Shown here piece after piece: positions 54,590-64,000 of a stretch of 64,000 nt of DNA (position 1 is its first letter; each line of letters begins with the position of its first letter). The notes under the pieces were generated by a model that searched no databases, had not been told where the DNA came from, and saw nothing but the letters and a program-made list of their open reading frames with translations. Position numbers and translations under genes: made by a program. Source of the DNA: Triticum aestivum. Taxonomy: Eukaryota > Streptophyta > Magnoliopsida > Poales > Poaceae. The stretch covers positions 224,860,083 to 224,924,082 of the forward strand of contig NC_057795.1 of the NCBI RefSeq assembly GCF_018294505.1, written 5' to 3'.

Positions 54590-55560
54590 TGGGCCCCACC
54601 TGTCATTGACTCAGGGGAGTCAACCAGGGCCCACCCGTGGTCAAACCCGGGTCGGCTGCACCGGCGTTTAGCCGCCGGCGAGCCCGACGCGGCGGCGGAA
54701 GTGGTTTTGGCTGTTTCGGCCACCAAATGGGTCGCGGAGACCACCGGAGTGGAGCTGAGGACGAGCCGCAGCTCTTGGTGGAGTCCGTTGGGGTCGGGGT
54801 GGCTGGAGTTGGCGCCGGCGACGACTTTGGCGGCCACCGGGGTGCGGCCGAAGACGAACTTGACGCTAGAGGGGTCGGTGAGGCTCGGGGAGTGGCTAGC
54901 TAGGTGCTAGGTGACACGGTGAGCATGATGGACACCGTGGAGTGGTCGGAGGGTGGCCGGGAGCACGTCGGCGACGAGCTCCATGGCAGTGGGTGCGGTT
55001 GAGCTCCGGGAGGTCCCTACACGGCTCGGGAGCAAGCAAAGGAAGGGGGGAAAGATGGCTAAGCTCACAGTGAGTGCGACGGGGCCCTTGGTGCGGCCGG
55101 GGATGGACCGGAGCGACGACGGCGTTGAAGGGGATCTCCGGCGACGGCGGTTCGGGCGAGGTCGTTGCGGTGGACTCGGGCGTTGCGAGCGCTCGGGGCT
55201 CGGCTTGCTCGATGGAGTGGACAGCGGCGGAGCTCCTGGACACGATGAGAGGACGCACGGGCGGCGGGAAGCACGGCTACGACGAAGGCACGGCGATGGT
55301 GGCGTCGGTCATGGCGGGGGAGCGCGAGGGGGAGGAGCTGGAGAGGAGAGGGGGTGTCTGGGGGGGTTTCGGGGAGCGAGGGAGGCCGGTCCACGACGTC
55401 ACCGGGCAAGGGGAGCGGCGAGGCGGCGAGCAGGTGCGTGGCGCGCGCTACGGTCGCCATCGGGCACCTGCCTGCCTGCCTGGCCGGCAAGCAGCTCGCT
55501 GGAGCGGCGCTGGGCTGGGCCGGCAGGTGGGCCGGGTGCTGGGCGCCAGGTAAGGTTTTT
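54590..55560. other. GC-rich block in element I 3' LTR
   Basis: Strongly GC-rich in an AT-rich setting, like the blocks in elements A and G. Open frames exist on both strands with Arg/Pro/Gly-rich composition and are not trusted as genes. It probably is the leader or first exon of LTR-initiated transcripts on the minus strand. Confidence 0.45.
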
Positions 55561-55985
55561 CTATTTTTTTCTATTTTCTGTTTTTTTTAATACTTCTGCA
55601 ACTTTGTTGAATTAAATAAAATACTTAGGCAACTCCTAAAATCACCAAACTACTCCTGGTCCATAGTTGGATTATTTCCAACATGAAACATTTTAGTTTG
55701 GAGATATTTGAGCATTTAAATATTATATATAATTTTAAATGCCCAAATTCAAATATTTATGATTTAATTCAAAAACCCTAAGATGGCCTAGGAAAATGTG
55801 CATCACTTCTGGCAGAGGTTCTGAACCAAGACAAAAATGATGGGCATTTTAGAAGGGCATTTCAGGTTCATTGAAAAAGTTTTTAGTAAACCCTAATTGG
55901 TTTCAGAGGGGGCTGGGGGTTCTGTCATCCCCATTTCAGGTTTCTGATGAAAGAATAAACATGATGCAACACTCTAATGCATAAA
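55561..55985 (-). other. AT-rich upstream part of element I 3' LTR
   Basis: U3-like region between the LTR start and the GC-rich block. It has TATATATAAT-type text (about 55722-55733) that might be a TATA box, with no second support. No gene. Confidence 0.4.
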
Positions 55986-58900
55986 CTAGCTAGGATGTGA
56001 CAACTCACCCCCACTCAAAAGAATCTCGTCCCGAGATTTGGGTTCCTCCGGAAAGAGGGCGGGGTACTCAAGTCGAAGACGATCCTCCCTTTCCCAAGTT
56101 GCTTCATCCTCAGAATGGTGCGACCATTGAAGTTTGAGAAACTTGATATTATGACGTCGAGTGGTACGCTCGGCCTGATCGAGGATACGAATGGGGTACT
56201 CTCGATATGTGAGATTATCTTGGAGATCAAGCGTTTCGTGGTCCACTCCACGGATAGGATCCGAGAAGCAACGCCTAAGTTGAGAAACGTGGAAGACATC
56301 GTGGACTCTGGAGAGGTGCGGAGGTAGTTCCAACTGGTAGGCAACTTCTCCTCGTTTAGCGAGAATGCGAAAAGGTCCAATGTAACGAGGAGCCAATTTG
56401 CCTTTAATACCGAAATGATGGGTTCCCTTCAGAGGGGTAACCCGAAGGTAAGCCTTCTCGTTAACCTCGAAAGTCATAGCCTTATGTTTTCGGTCATATT
56501 GACTCTTTTGACGAGATTGGGCTGTTTTCAACTTTTCACGAACGATGCGAACTTGTTCTTCTGCTTCCTGAATCATATCCGGGCCAAAGAATTGTCTTTC
56601 CCCGGTCTCTGACCAGTTAAGGGGTGTTCGACACCGTCGTCCATAGAGAACTTCAAAAGGGGCTTTACCCAAGCTAGATTGGTAGCTGTTGTTGTAAGTG
56701 AATTCGGCAAATGGAAGGCACTTCTCCCAATCCATTCCGAATGAGATAATAGAGGCTCGAAGCATGTCTTCTAGAATCTGGTTGACGCGTTCCACTTGAC
56801 CACTCGATTGAGGGTGAAAAGCGGTGCTAAAGGAAAGGCGGGTTCCCATAGCATTTTGGAAACTTTCCCAAAATCGAGAGGTGAAAAGACTTCCTCGATC
56901 CGAGTTAATTTCCAAGGGAACACCATGGAGAGACACTATTCGGGAGATGTATAAGTCTGCCAGCTGACTAGCGGTTATACTCTCGCGAACAGGTAAGAAA
57001 TGGGCCACTTTGGAAAGACGATCAACAACAACGAAGATAGCATTATTCCCTCTTTTGGTCCTGGGAAAACCGGTAATGAAGTCCATACCAATTTTATCCC
57101 ATTTCCATTCAGGAATAGCTAAGGGTTGAAGGGTGCCAGCAGGCCGTTGATGCTCTGCTTTTACACGACGGCAGACGTTGCAATTAGCAATATACTAAGC
57201 AATTTCTCTCTTCATCCTAGTCCACCAGAACCTCTGGCGTAGGTCCTGATACATCTTAGTACTACCGGGATGAATGGTGAGAGGAGATTCATGAGCCTCC
57301 TTAAGGATCAATCGCCTCAGGTTTCACACTTTGGGAACCACTAGTCGATTCCCGAAGTATACGACCCCTCGATCATTAATGGAGAAACAATTCGCAACTC
57401 CTTTCTTGATGTTTCTCTTGATGCGGGAGATTCCCGGATCTACCTTCTGTGCCTTGACGATCTGGTCCGTAAGGGTAGGTTTCGCCACCAAGGTGGAAAG
57501 AAAACCTTGAGGAACAATGTGAAGGTTAAGCTTCCGAAATTCCTCATGGAGAAGCGGTTGACTTTGTTGTAACATTAGGTTGTTACAATAAGATTTACGA
57601 CTTAGCGCATCAGCCATGACATTGGCTTTCCCTGGGGTGTAAGTTATTCCTAAGTCGAAATTTGTGATTAACTCAACCCAACGTCTTTGCCTGAGATTCA
57701 AATCCGGTTGGGTGAAAATGTACTTCAGACTTTGGTGATCAGTGAATATTTCGCAACGGTTACCGAGGATGTAATGTCGCCAGGTCTTAAGTGCATAGAC
57801 TACGGCTACAAGCTCTAGATCATGAGTAGGATAATTCTCCTCATGTGGATGCAATTGCCGTGAAGCGTAAGCAATTACATGTCGATCTTGCATGAGAATG
57901 CAACCTAGTCCTTGTCGCGAGGTGTCGCAGTAGATAACAAAGTCCTTGGAGAAGTCTGGCGGTACCAGTACGGGAGCAGAAGTCAGGCGTCTTTTCAGTT
58001 CCCGAAAGCTGTGCTCACATTGTGGAGTCCATTCAAACTTTTTATCTTTCTTGAGGAGTTCGGTTAGAGGTTTAGCAACTTTGGAGAAGTTCTCGACAAA
58101 GCGACGACAATAGCTCGCTAAGCCCAAAAAACTCCGAACTTGCTTGACCGATTCAGGTGGAGTCCAATTAAGGACGGCTTGAACTCGCTCAGGGTTAACA
58201 GCAATACCTTTACCAGATATTACATGACCCAGATAGGTCACTTCTGACAACCAGAATTCACATTTAGAAAATTTGGCATAAAGGCGATGCTCTCGAAGTT
58301 TCTTCAACACTAGCCTTAGATGTTCGGCATGTTCTTCCTCGTTCTTGGAGTAGATGAGTATATCATCGAGATAAACCACAACGAATTTATCCAAATACTC
58401 CATGAAGATTGAGTTCATTAACCGAGAAAAGGTGGCTGGAGCGTTGGTTAAACCGAAGGACATGACGGTGTACTCGTATTGGCCAACGAGTAACAAAAGC
58501 CGTTTTAGGAATGTCCCCGTTTCTGATTTTGATTTGATGGTAGCCCAACCTCAAATCCATTTTGGAGAAGATTGAGGATCCAGCGAGCTGATCATACAGG
58601 TCGTTGATCCTAGGGAGCGGATATTTGTTCTTGATTGTGACCAAATTTACAGGTCCGTAATCTACAACCATCCGGTCCGTACCATCCTTCTTCTTGACGA
58701 AGAGGACGGGGCAAGCCCACGGAGATGAACTAGGTCGGATGAAACCCTTTTTCAAGGACTCATCGAGTTGTTTCTTAAGCTCAGCTAGTTCTAGTGGTGC
58801 CATCTTATAGGGTCTTCTAGCAATCGGAACGGTTCCTGGAATGAGGTCTATTACGAACTCAACATCCCTGTCAGGTGGAACACCTGGCAATTCCTCTGGG

Positions 58901-59480
58901 AAGACATCCGGAAAGTCACGAACTACCGGAACATCCTCAAGGTCTGGCAAGGGGCTGGCGTTGAGAGAATATAATTGTCGCTTGGCTAATTGGGTCAAAA
59001 CATTGACTATCTTCCCCGAAGGGTGAGTGAGTTGAACAGTCCTAGAGAAGCAATCAATTTTGGCATGATGAGCTGACATCCAGTCCATACCCAAAATGAT
59101 ATTAATATCTGAAAATTTGAGAGCTATCAAAGATGCAAGGAAAACAAGTCTGTCGACTTGGATTTCGTTTCCATAACTTACCCTGGAGGTCTGCCATCTA
59201 GAACCAGGAGTAGAAATTTCCATAGTGGATGGCATGTCACAAAATGCGGTGTTATGCAAACGAGCATAGTTCTCGGATATAAATGAATGAGAGGCTCATG
59301 TATCGAAAAGAACAGATGTCGGGTGGCAATTAACAAGGAGCGTACCGAGAACGACGTTGGGATCCTCTTGAGCTTCTTCGGCAGAGATACAGTTGACATG
59401 GCCACGTGTAGCGGTGGCCGGCTTGGCGTGGAACACTTTCCCTGTCGGCTTGCCACGGCCAACAGCTTTAGCAGATTGGT
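55986..59480 (-). pseudogene. pol: Element I pol: protease, RT, RNase H, integrase, chromodomain
   Basis: Protease: the active segment reads FDT then TGA then ASHSFIS, so the third residue of the DTG site is lost. RT starts in 59259-58387 ([33 protein letters not shown]); a shift near 58490 moves to 58496-57324, which has [19 protein letters not shown] and YLDD. RNase H follows ([45 protein letters not shown]). A TGA at 57326-57324 and a TAG near 57196 lie in the integrase zinc region. The core (57086 onward) has GMDFITGFPR-type Asp, NSDRGSLFTS and SSGQVERVNQI. A chromodomain at about 56040-56200 shows YREYPIRILDQAER and EDEATWERED, then YPALF. Chromodomains can bind histone marks and direct integration into heterochromatin. 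The polyprotein ends SRDEILLSGGELSHPS, running across the polypurine tract. Confidence 0.9.
56003..56019 (-). other. Polypurine tract of element I
   Basis: The minus strand reads TTGAGTGGGGGTGAGT directly before the LTR start, overlapping the last pol codons. Confidence 0.75.
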
Positions 59481-60459
59481 TGGGGTTGGTCTGGGGACAC
59501 TCACGCATATAGTGGCCAGATTCCCCACACTTTAAACAAGTCACGGAACTGGTGCGTGGAGGAGCACCGTTAGTTGGACCCCCATAGGGCTTGGCTGGTG
59601 CAGACTATTGAACAGGGCGAGGCGCCTGGAAAGATGGCCTCGGTGTGAACCTGGGTGGCAGGGCGGTGTTGGGCACCCACACGCGGCGCTTCTGAGGACC
59701 AGCACCGGATGAGGAACCCATGTCACGGCCATGCTTGCGTGTTGCATCATAATCAGTCTGACCAGTTTCAGCACTGATGGCCTTGTTAACAAGTTTCTGA
59801 AAAGATGTGCACTCATGCAGACGGAGGTCGCGGCGAAGCTCAGGACTAAGTCCCTTATGGAACCTTGCTTGCTTCTTGGCATCAGTAGAAACTTCCTCAG
59901 TTGCATATCGTGCGAGGTTACCAAACTCCCGGCTGTAAGCATCCACAGAGAGTCGGCCTTGGGTGAAGCTGCAAAATTCCTCGCGTTTACGGTCCATGAG
60001 ACCCTCCGGAATGTGATGTTCACGGAAAGCCTCGCTGAATTCAGCCCAAGTAGTGACATGGCCCACTGGACGCATAGCTCCATAATTCTCCCACCATAGA
60101 CTGGCGGGGCCTTCAAGATGATATGCAGCAAAGGTGACCTTGTCAGCCTCAGCTACTAGCGCGGAACACAGCTTGTGAGAGATACTGCAAAGTCAGTCAT
60201 CAGCGTCGAGAGGCTCGACGGAGTGGTGGAACGTGGGTGGATGTAACTTGATAAAATCACTGAGTGACACCACGTTAGTCCTCTGATGGTGTGCTGTGTT
60301 CTGTTCAATACGCTCCAACAAACGGTTGGTCTCCCGCTTGTTTCTTTCGGCTTCCATCATAACCTCGGCTAGGGAAGGAGGATGAGGCAGATTTGCATTC
60401 CTGACTTCACTGCCTTCGGCCTGCTCTTGAGGAGCAGGGTTAGTGCGCGTGTTGACCAT
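59481..60459 (-). pseudogene. gag: Element I gag (decayed)
   Basis: The likely start is the ATG at 60459 (MVNTRTNPAPQEQ), after which VMMEAERNKRETNRLLERI forms a helix. A TGA at 60195-60193 follows DADD. The capsid core continues in other segments (LEGPASLWWENYG-like text, then WAEFSEAFREHHIPEGLM, LVNKAISAETGQTDY), with a TAG at 59607-59605 before the Pro-rich linker. The zinc knuckle CLKCGESGHYMREC (CX2CX4HX4C) lies at 59499-59540. Several frame changes prevent a continuous Gag. Confidence 0.8.
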
Positions 60460-60704
60460 CCTAGGTAAACAAGACAATGATTTAGTCAGAATGATAAAAT
60501 TCCGACATAGGATACAAAATGTAAGGAATAACTCGGAATGCAAGATGATCATCCGTATGACATGGTAGATACAGAAACTGCTTCTTTATTCCATCGTCAT
60601 ACACACCATACAGGGTTTAGTACAAGACCAAACAAGGTACTATTATGGTGAAAAGAGGATTACATCTCATCGGAGGCATCCCAAGCTCCTATACATTATT
60701 TTTC
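60460..60704 (-). other. Element I 5' leader, part next to gag
   Basis: Untranslated sequence between the gap and the gag start. I see no gene. Confidence 0.5.
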
Positions 60705-61481
60705 NNNNNNNNNNNNNNNNNNNNNNNNNNNNNNNNNNNNNNNNNNNNNNNNNNNNNNNNNNNNNNNNNNNNNNNNNNNNNNNNNNNNNNNNNNNNNNNN
60801 NNNNNNNNNNNNNNNNNNNNNNNNNNNNNNNNNNNNNNNNNNNNNNNNNNNNNNNNNNNNNNNNNNNNNNNNNNNNNNNNNNNNNNNNNNNNNNNNNNNN
60901 NNNNNNNNNNNNNNNNNNNNNNNNNNNNNNNNNNNNNNNNNNNNNNNNNNNNNNNNNNNNNNNNNNNNNNNNNNNNNNNNNNNNNNNNNNNNNNNNNNNN
61001 NNNNNNNNNNNNNNNNNNNNNNNNNNNNNNNNNNNNNNNNNNNNNNNNNNNNNNNNNNNNNNNNNNNNNNNNNNNNNNNNNNNNNNNNNNNNNNNNNNNN
61101 NNNNNNNNNNNNNNNNNNNNNNNNNNNNNNNNNNNNNNNNNNNNNNNNNNNNNNNNNNNNNNNNNNNNNNNNNNNNNNNNNNNNNNNNNNNNNNNNNNNN
61201 NNNNNNNNNNNNNNNNNNNNNNNNNNNNNNNNNNNNNNNNNNNNNNNNNNNNNNNNNNNNNNNNNNNNNNNNNNNNNNNNNNNNNNNNNNNNNNNNNNNN
61301 NNNNNNNNNNNNNNNNNNNNNNNNNNNNNNNNNNNNNNNNNNNNNNNNNNNNNNNNNNNNNNNNNNNNNNNNNNNNNNNNNNNNNNNNNNNNNNNNNNNN
61401 NNNNNNNNNNNNNNNNNNNNNNNNNNNNNNNNNNNNNNNNNNNNNNNNNNNNNNNNNNNNNNNNNNNNNNNNNNNNNNNNN
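60705..61481. other. Assembly gap (777 N)
   Basis: A run of N only. It lies in the leader of element I. Any open frame drawn across it is meaningless. Confidence 1.
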
Positions 61482-61936
61482 AACCACTTGATTGAGGTCG
61501 CGAGTGGCCATCTGAAAGCACAACCATAATGCAAAGGCATTAGAATTTCTAGCAAAATTTTGGCAGCATAACAGCTGTAAATGCTCAGGAAGGATTTTGA
61601 GACATTTGACAAAGGATTTCATACACACTCAACATCATCATATCAAAGTTCTGAGTCCATCCTAACAACATAGTGTGGTAGTAGAACTGAACTAGGCTTG
61701 TATTCATCAAACCTATAAGGTACTACTGATTAGTAACACGTGATCCTGATAGAGAGAATAGATCCTAATTCCTTAACCCCCGGTGGAAGAATAGACTGAC
61801 TCAGATCAGAATGTCATAAGATAAAGGAGTAAAAAGAGCCTTACGTTCCAACCCACAAACAATTCCCCTACGTATAACTAAATAATTTCTAGACTCAACA
61901 TCGACCAGTTTGGCTTGGAGAACCTACAGGCAGTCC
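61482..61936 (-). other. Element I 5' leader, part next to the primer site
   Basis: AT-rich untranslated sequence between the primer site and the gap. No frame or motif of note. Confidence 0.5.
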
Positions 61937-61950
61937 GGCTCTGATGCCAA
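61937..61950 (-). other. Primer binding site of element I
   Basis: The minus strand reads TTGGCATCAGAGCC three bases from the 5' LTR end, a one-base variant of TTGGTATCAGAGCC. Confidence 0.8.
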
Positions 61951-61953
61951 CGG

Positions 61954-64000
61954 TGTCAGGACCCCGACTCGATGTCACATCGATCTAGCTGTAACACCTC
62001 ATATCACTTTGCGGCCTCACGCACGGTATTCCCACGGGTGTCGCCTTACCTTTTCCCGGGACCGTTTGCGCCTTTTGGCTCACGTATATGATAGTGTCGC
62101 TAGCATCCTATGATAAGGAGCCCGGGCTGACATGACTAGTTGTAAACCCAAAGTGGCATAGACTTACAGGGACAGGCATCCATGACCCAGCTTCGAACGT
62201 GTCGGTCATCAGCAAGTGGGTCCGGGCTGTAGCACTGGGCTAGCAGGACTCCGGTAAACCGGGCTGTAGCAGACACATGAACGAAGAAGGACACATGCCG
62301 GCCAGCCTAAGTGTTCCAGAGCAGTAGCAGGCTACCATGGCTCAGCGGTAACACTAGGAGACATTTCCCGGTAAGAGAGGCTACTAAAGATAAACAACTA
62401 GATAGTCAGATCCCACACATACCAAGCATTTCAATAACATACACACAATATGCTCGATATGTGCAAATACAACATGGCATCACAACATGACTCTATGACA
62501 CAAGTACTTTTATTTAAGGCTCAGAGAGCCATACATAACATACACCAAGGTACGGGTCACACGACCCAGCATTCAAGTCATACAGTCATACAAACCAGCA
62601 GCGGAAGTAACTTGTCTGAGTACAGACAACTAGTAAAATAAAAGAGGCTTGGAAAGCCTAGCTATACTACATGGTCCTTCACAAGCTCAGGATCACCACC
62701 TGGGCCTTAGCCTACTCATTGAGGTCAACGTCTACGTAGAACCCATCAAAAGGGGTTGCAGCGTCTTCTGTGAAAATGTAAATTATAGCAACATGAGTAC
62801 AAAGGTACTCAGCAAGACTTACATCAGATCCTACATACATGCATATTATCAAGAAGGGTTGGTGGAGTTATTGCAGCAAGCTAGCTTTGACTCTTGGCTA
62901 GGCTATCCTACGAGACTCCAACTTGAAATGGTTTTGCGTACACGAGTCCACTACTCACCAATTCAATACACTACCGAGGATCCACCTCCGTCTTCCTACG
63001 GAAGAGCCATCCTCGGCACTCACACTTATCTTGAGGCTTTTAGTAGTTTCCATTTGCTTGTCTATGAACTGTATAGGCAACCAAGTAGTCCTTTACCACG
63101 GACGCGACTATTCGAATAGATCATGATAACCCTGCAGGGGTGTACTTCTTCATACACGCTCTCACCACTTACCGGCGTTTACACGACATGTACTCGACAA
63201 CCTTCAAGCGGAAGCCCAACGTGGGTGTCGGCCACGACCTACCTAATCACCTAAGCCTCCAGTCCAGGTTTATCGCCTATCCAGGTTCCATCCACAGGGA
63301 GTCCGTCCGAGGTTTCCCATACGGCCCCGAACGATGTGAACAGGGTTCCCGAGATACCTAACGGGTATTCGGTACACCCGGCCACGTACCTACCGCATCA
63401 CAGCCCACCCCTACGGTTAGCGCTGTCCACGGCCGCCAGTAGGCTACAAACACGAGAAACTACTTGCAACTCCTGGACAGAGAACTAGGGTGAATAAGAA
63501 GCCGAGAGGGTCCATTGGTTTCGGGCCCAATGCATGGTAGTAGCTGATTCTTAAATCACACATACAGATCTCAGTGCTTAAGGTCGGCTTCAATGAAACA
63601 ACCCACCATGTACTCCTACATGGCCTCTCATCGATACCTTTACCAAATCGTGTTCACCACACCACTCTCATTACCGACGTAATCATTTCACTCTAGCCCA
63701 TCACCAGATGAACCAGACCTGACACGACTCTAAGCATAGCAGGCATAGCAAGGTAGGAACAACACATACATATGGCTCAATCAACTCCTACACATGCTAG
63801 TGGGTTTCATCTAGTTACTGTGGCAATGACAGGTCATGCAGAGGAAATGGGTTCAACTACCATAGCACACAGCAGTTTGAAACGCGTTGTCTTAATGCAG
63901 TAAAAGAGAGCAAGAGCGAGAACATGGGATTGTATCGATATGATCAAATGGTTGGTTGCTTGCCTGATGGTTCGATGCACTGATACGGTTCTTCGTTAGG
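61954..64000 (-). repeat. Element I 5' LTR (partial, continues past the window)
   Basis: It matches 51949 onward with very few substitutions. A 49-bp stretch present at about 52281-52329 of the 3' LTR is absent here near 62269. If the copy is complete, this LTR would end near 66000. Confidence 0.85.
62712..62767 (-). CDS. Candidate LTR gene terminal exon (element I 5' LTR copy)
   Basis: Same acceptor, phase, length (56 nt) and stop as 52757-52812. It encodes DAATPFDGFYVDVDLNE, with one residue changed. The upstream exon begins at the donor at 63964 and runs past the window edge. Confidence 0.42.

Larger units (their letters stand above)
51949..56002 (-). repeat. Element I 3' LTR (4054 bp)
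   Basis: The minus strand starts TGTCACATCC at 56002 and ends GGGGTCCTGACA at 51949, with TGTCA inverted at the ends. It holds a GC-rich block (54590-55560), the candidate exons at 54009-54074 and 52757-52812, and a long unique part. The many short open frames in 52490-53410 are shared with the 5' LTR but have no coding character. Confidence 0.85.
51949..64000 (-). mobile_element. Element I: Tekay-lineage chromovirus (5' LTR runs off the window)
   Basis: Minus-strand element with 3' LTR 51949-56002, pol and gag 55986-60459, a leader with the N gap, a primer site at 61937-61950 and a 5' LTR starting at 61954 (coordinate order) that continues past 64000. The integrase carries a C-terminal chromodomain, which marks the chromoviruses. 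LTR copies are almost identical over the visible 2 kb apart from one 49-bp indel, so this is the youngest insertion in the window. It interrupts element H. Gag-pol nevertheless carries stops and shifts. Confidence 0.88.

Noticed and set aside
54637..55615. Possible GC-rich host gene (220 codons, plus strand)
   Set aside because: It lies inside the 3' LTR of element I, opposite to its transcription, and has low-complexity Arg/Gly composition without a domain.
60645..61628. Open frames of about 290-310 codons across 60705-61481
   Set aside because: They consist of N translated as unknown residues over an assembly gap.

Overview
The window looks like intergenic DNA from a large grass genome, most likely Triticeae (wheat, Aegilops or barley group). 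That inference rests on the density of nested Ty3/gypsy elements, on Athila-lineage LTRs of the type I know from wheat, on a CACTA-like relic, and on having no recognisable single-copy host gene, rRNA or tRNA gene. Essentially every base can be assigned to a transposable element or its remnant. A 777-base run of N (60705-61481) is an assembly gap. No strand has a continuous intact gag-pol; every polyprotein found carries stops or frameshifts.

Layout, left to right. (0) 1-388: minus-strand chromovirus reverse transcriptase scrap. (A) 389-10267, minus strand: a non-autonomous element with very long LTRs (full LTR 5613-10267, 4.66 kb; truncated LTR 389-3218) around a 2.4 kb non-coding interior. 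(B) 10268-16438, plus: 5'-truncated Athila-lineage element with pol and a 1.5 kb 3' LTR. (C) 16439-16909, minus: start of a second Athila-type LTR. (D) 16910-17524, minus: start of a gypsy 3' LTR plus its polypurine tract. (E) 17525-39908: a CACTA-like DNA transposon relic whose plus-strand gene is cut into pieces by two LTR elements. These are (F) 19585-28195, a complete but decayed Reina-like gypsy element, and (G) 28400-39029, a second non-autonomous element with 4.09 kb LTRs. Both insertions are flanked by recognisable 5-bp target duplications. (H) 39909-51948, plus: a Tat-lineage element with gag, pol (including the extra archaeal-type RNase H) and a spliced antisense gene; it is interrupted by (I) 51949-64000 and beyond, minus: a Tekay-lineage chromovirus with chromodomain, 4.05 kb LTRs and the assembly gap in its 5' leader.

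How it fits together. A, G and I share one architecture: about 4-4.7 kb LTRs with a GC-rich block, LTR ends of the form TGTnA, a TTGGYATCAGAGC primer site, and the same last pol codons running into the polypurine tract. Only I still has gag-pol, so A and G look like non-autonomous relatives that would depend on a Tekay-type partner. The most unusual signal is inside these LTRs. G and I each carry two short open exons in matching phase (1-1), separated by an intron with a GC-AG boundary, and both end in related peptides followed by a stop. This suggests a small spliced gene hidden in the LTRs.

Other notable signals: the Tat antisense gene with phase-consistent introns; premature stops in Tat pol that are all TAG in CAG/CHG context; an LTR-encoded pol C-terminus in F; a disrupted gene in E; and several shared palindromic or repeated motifs.
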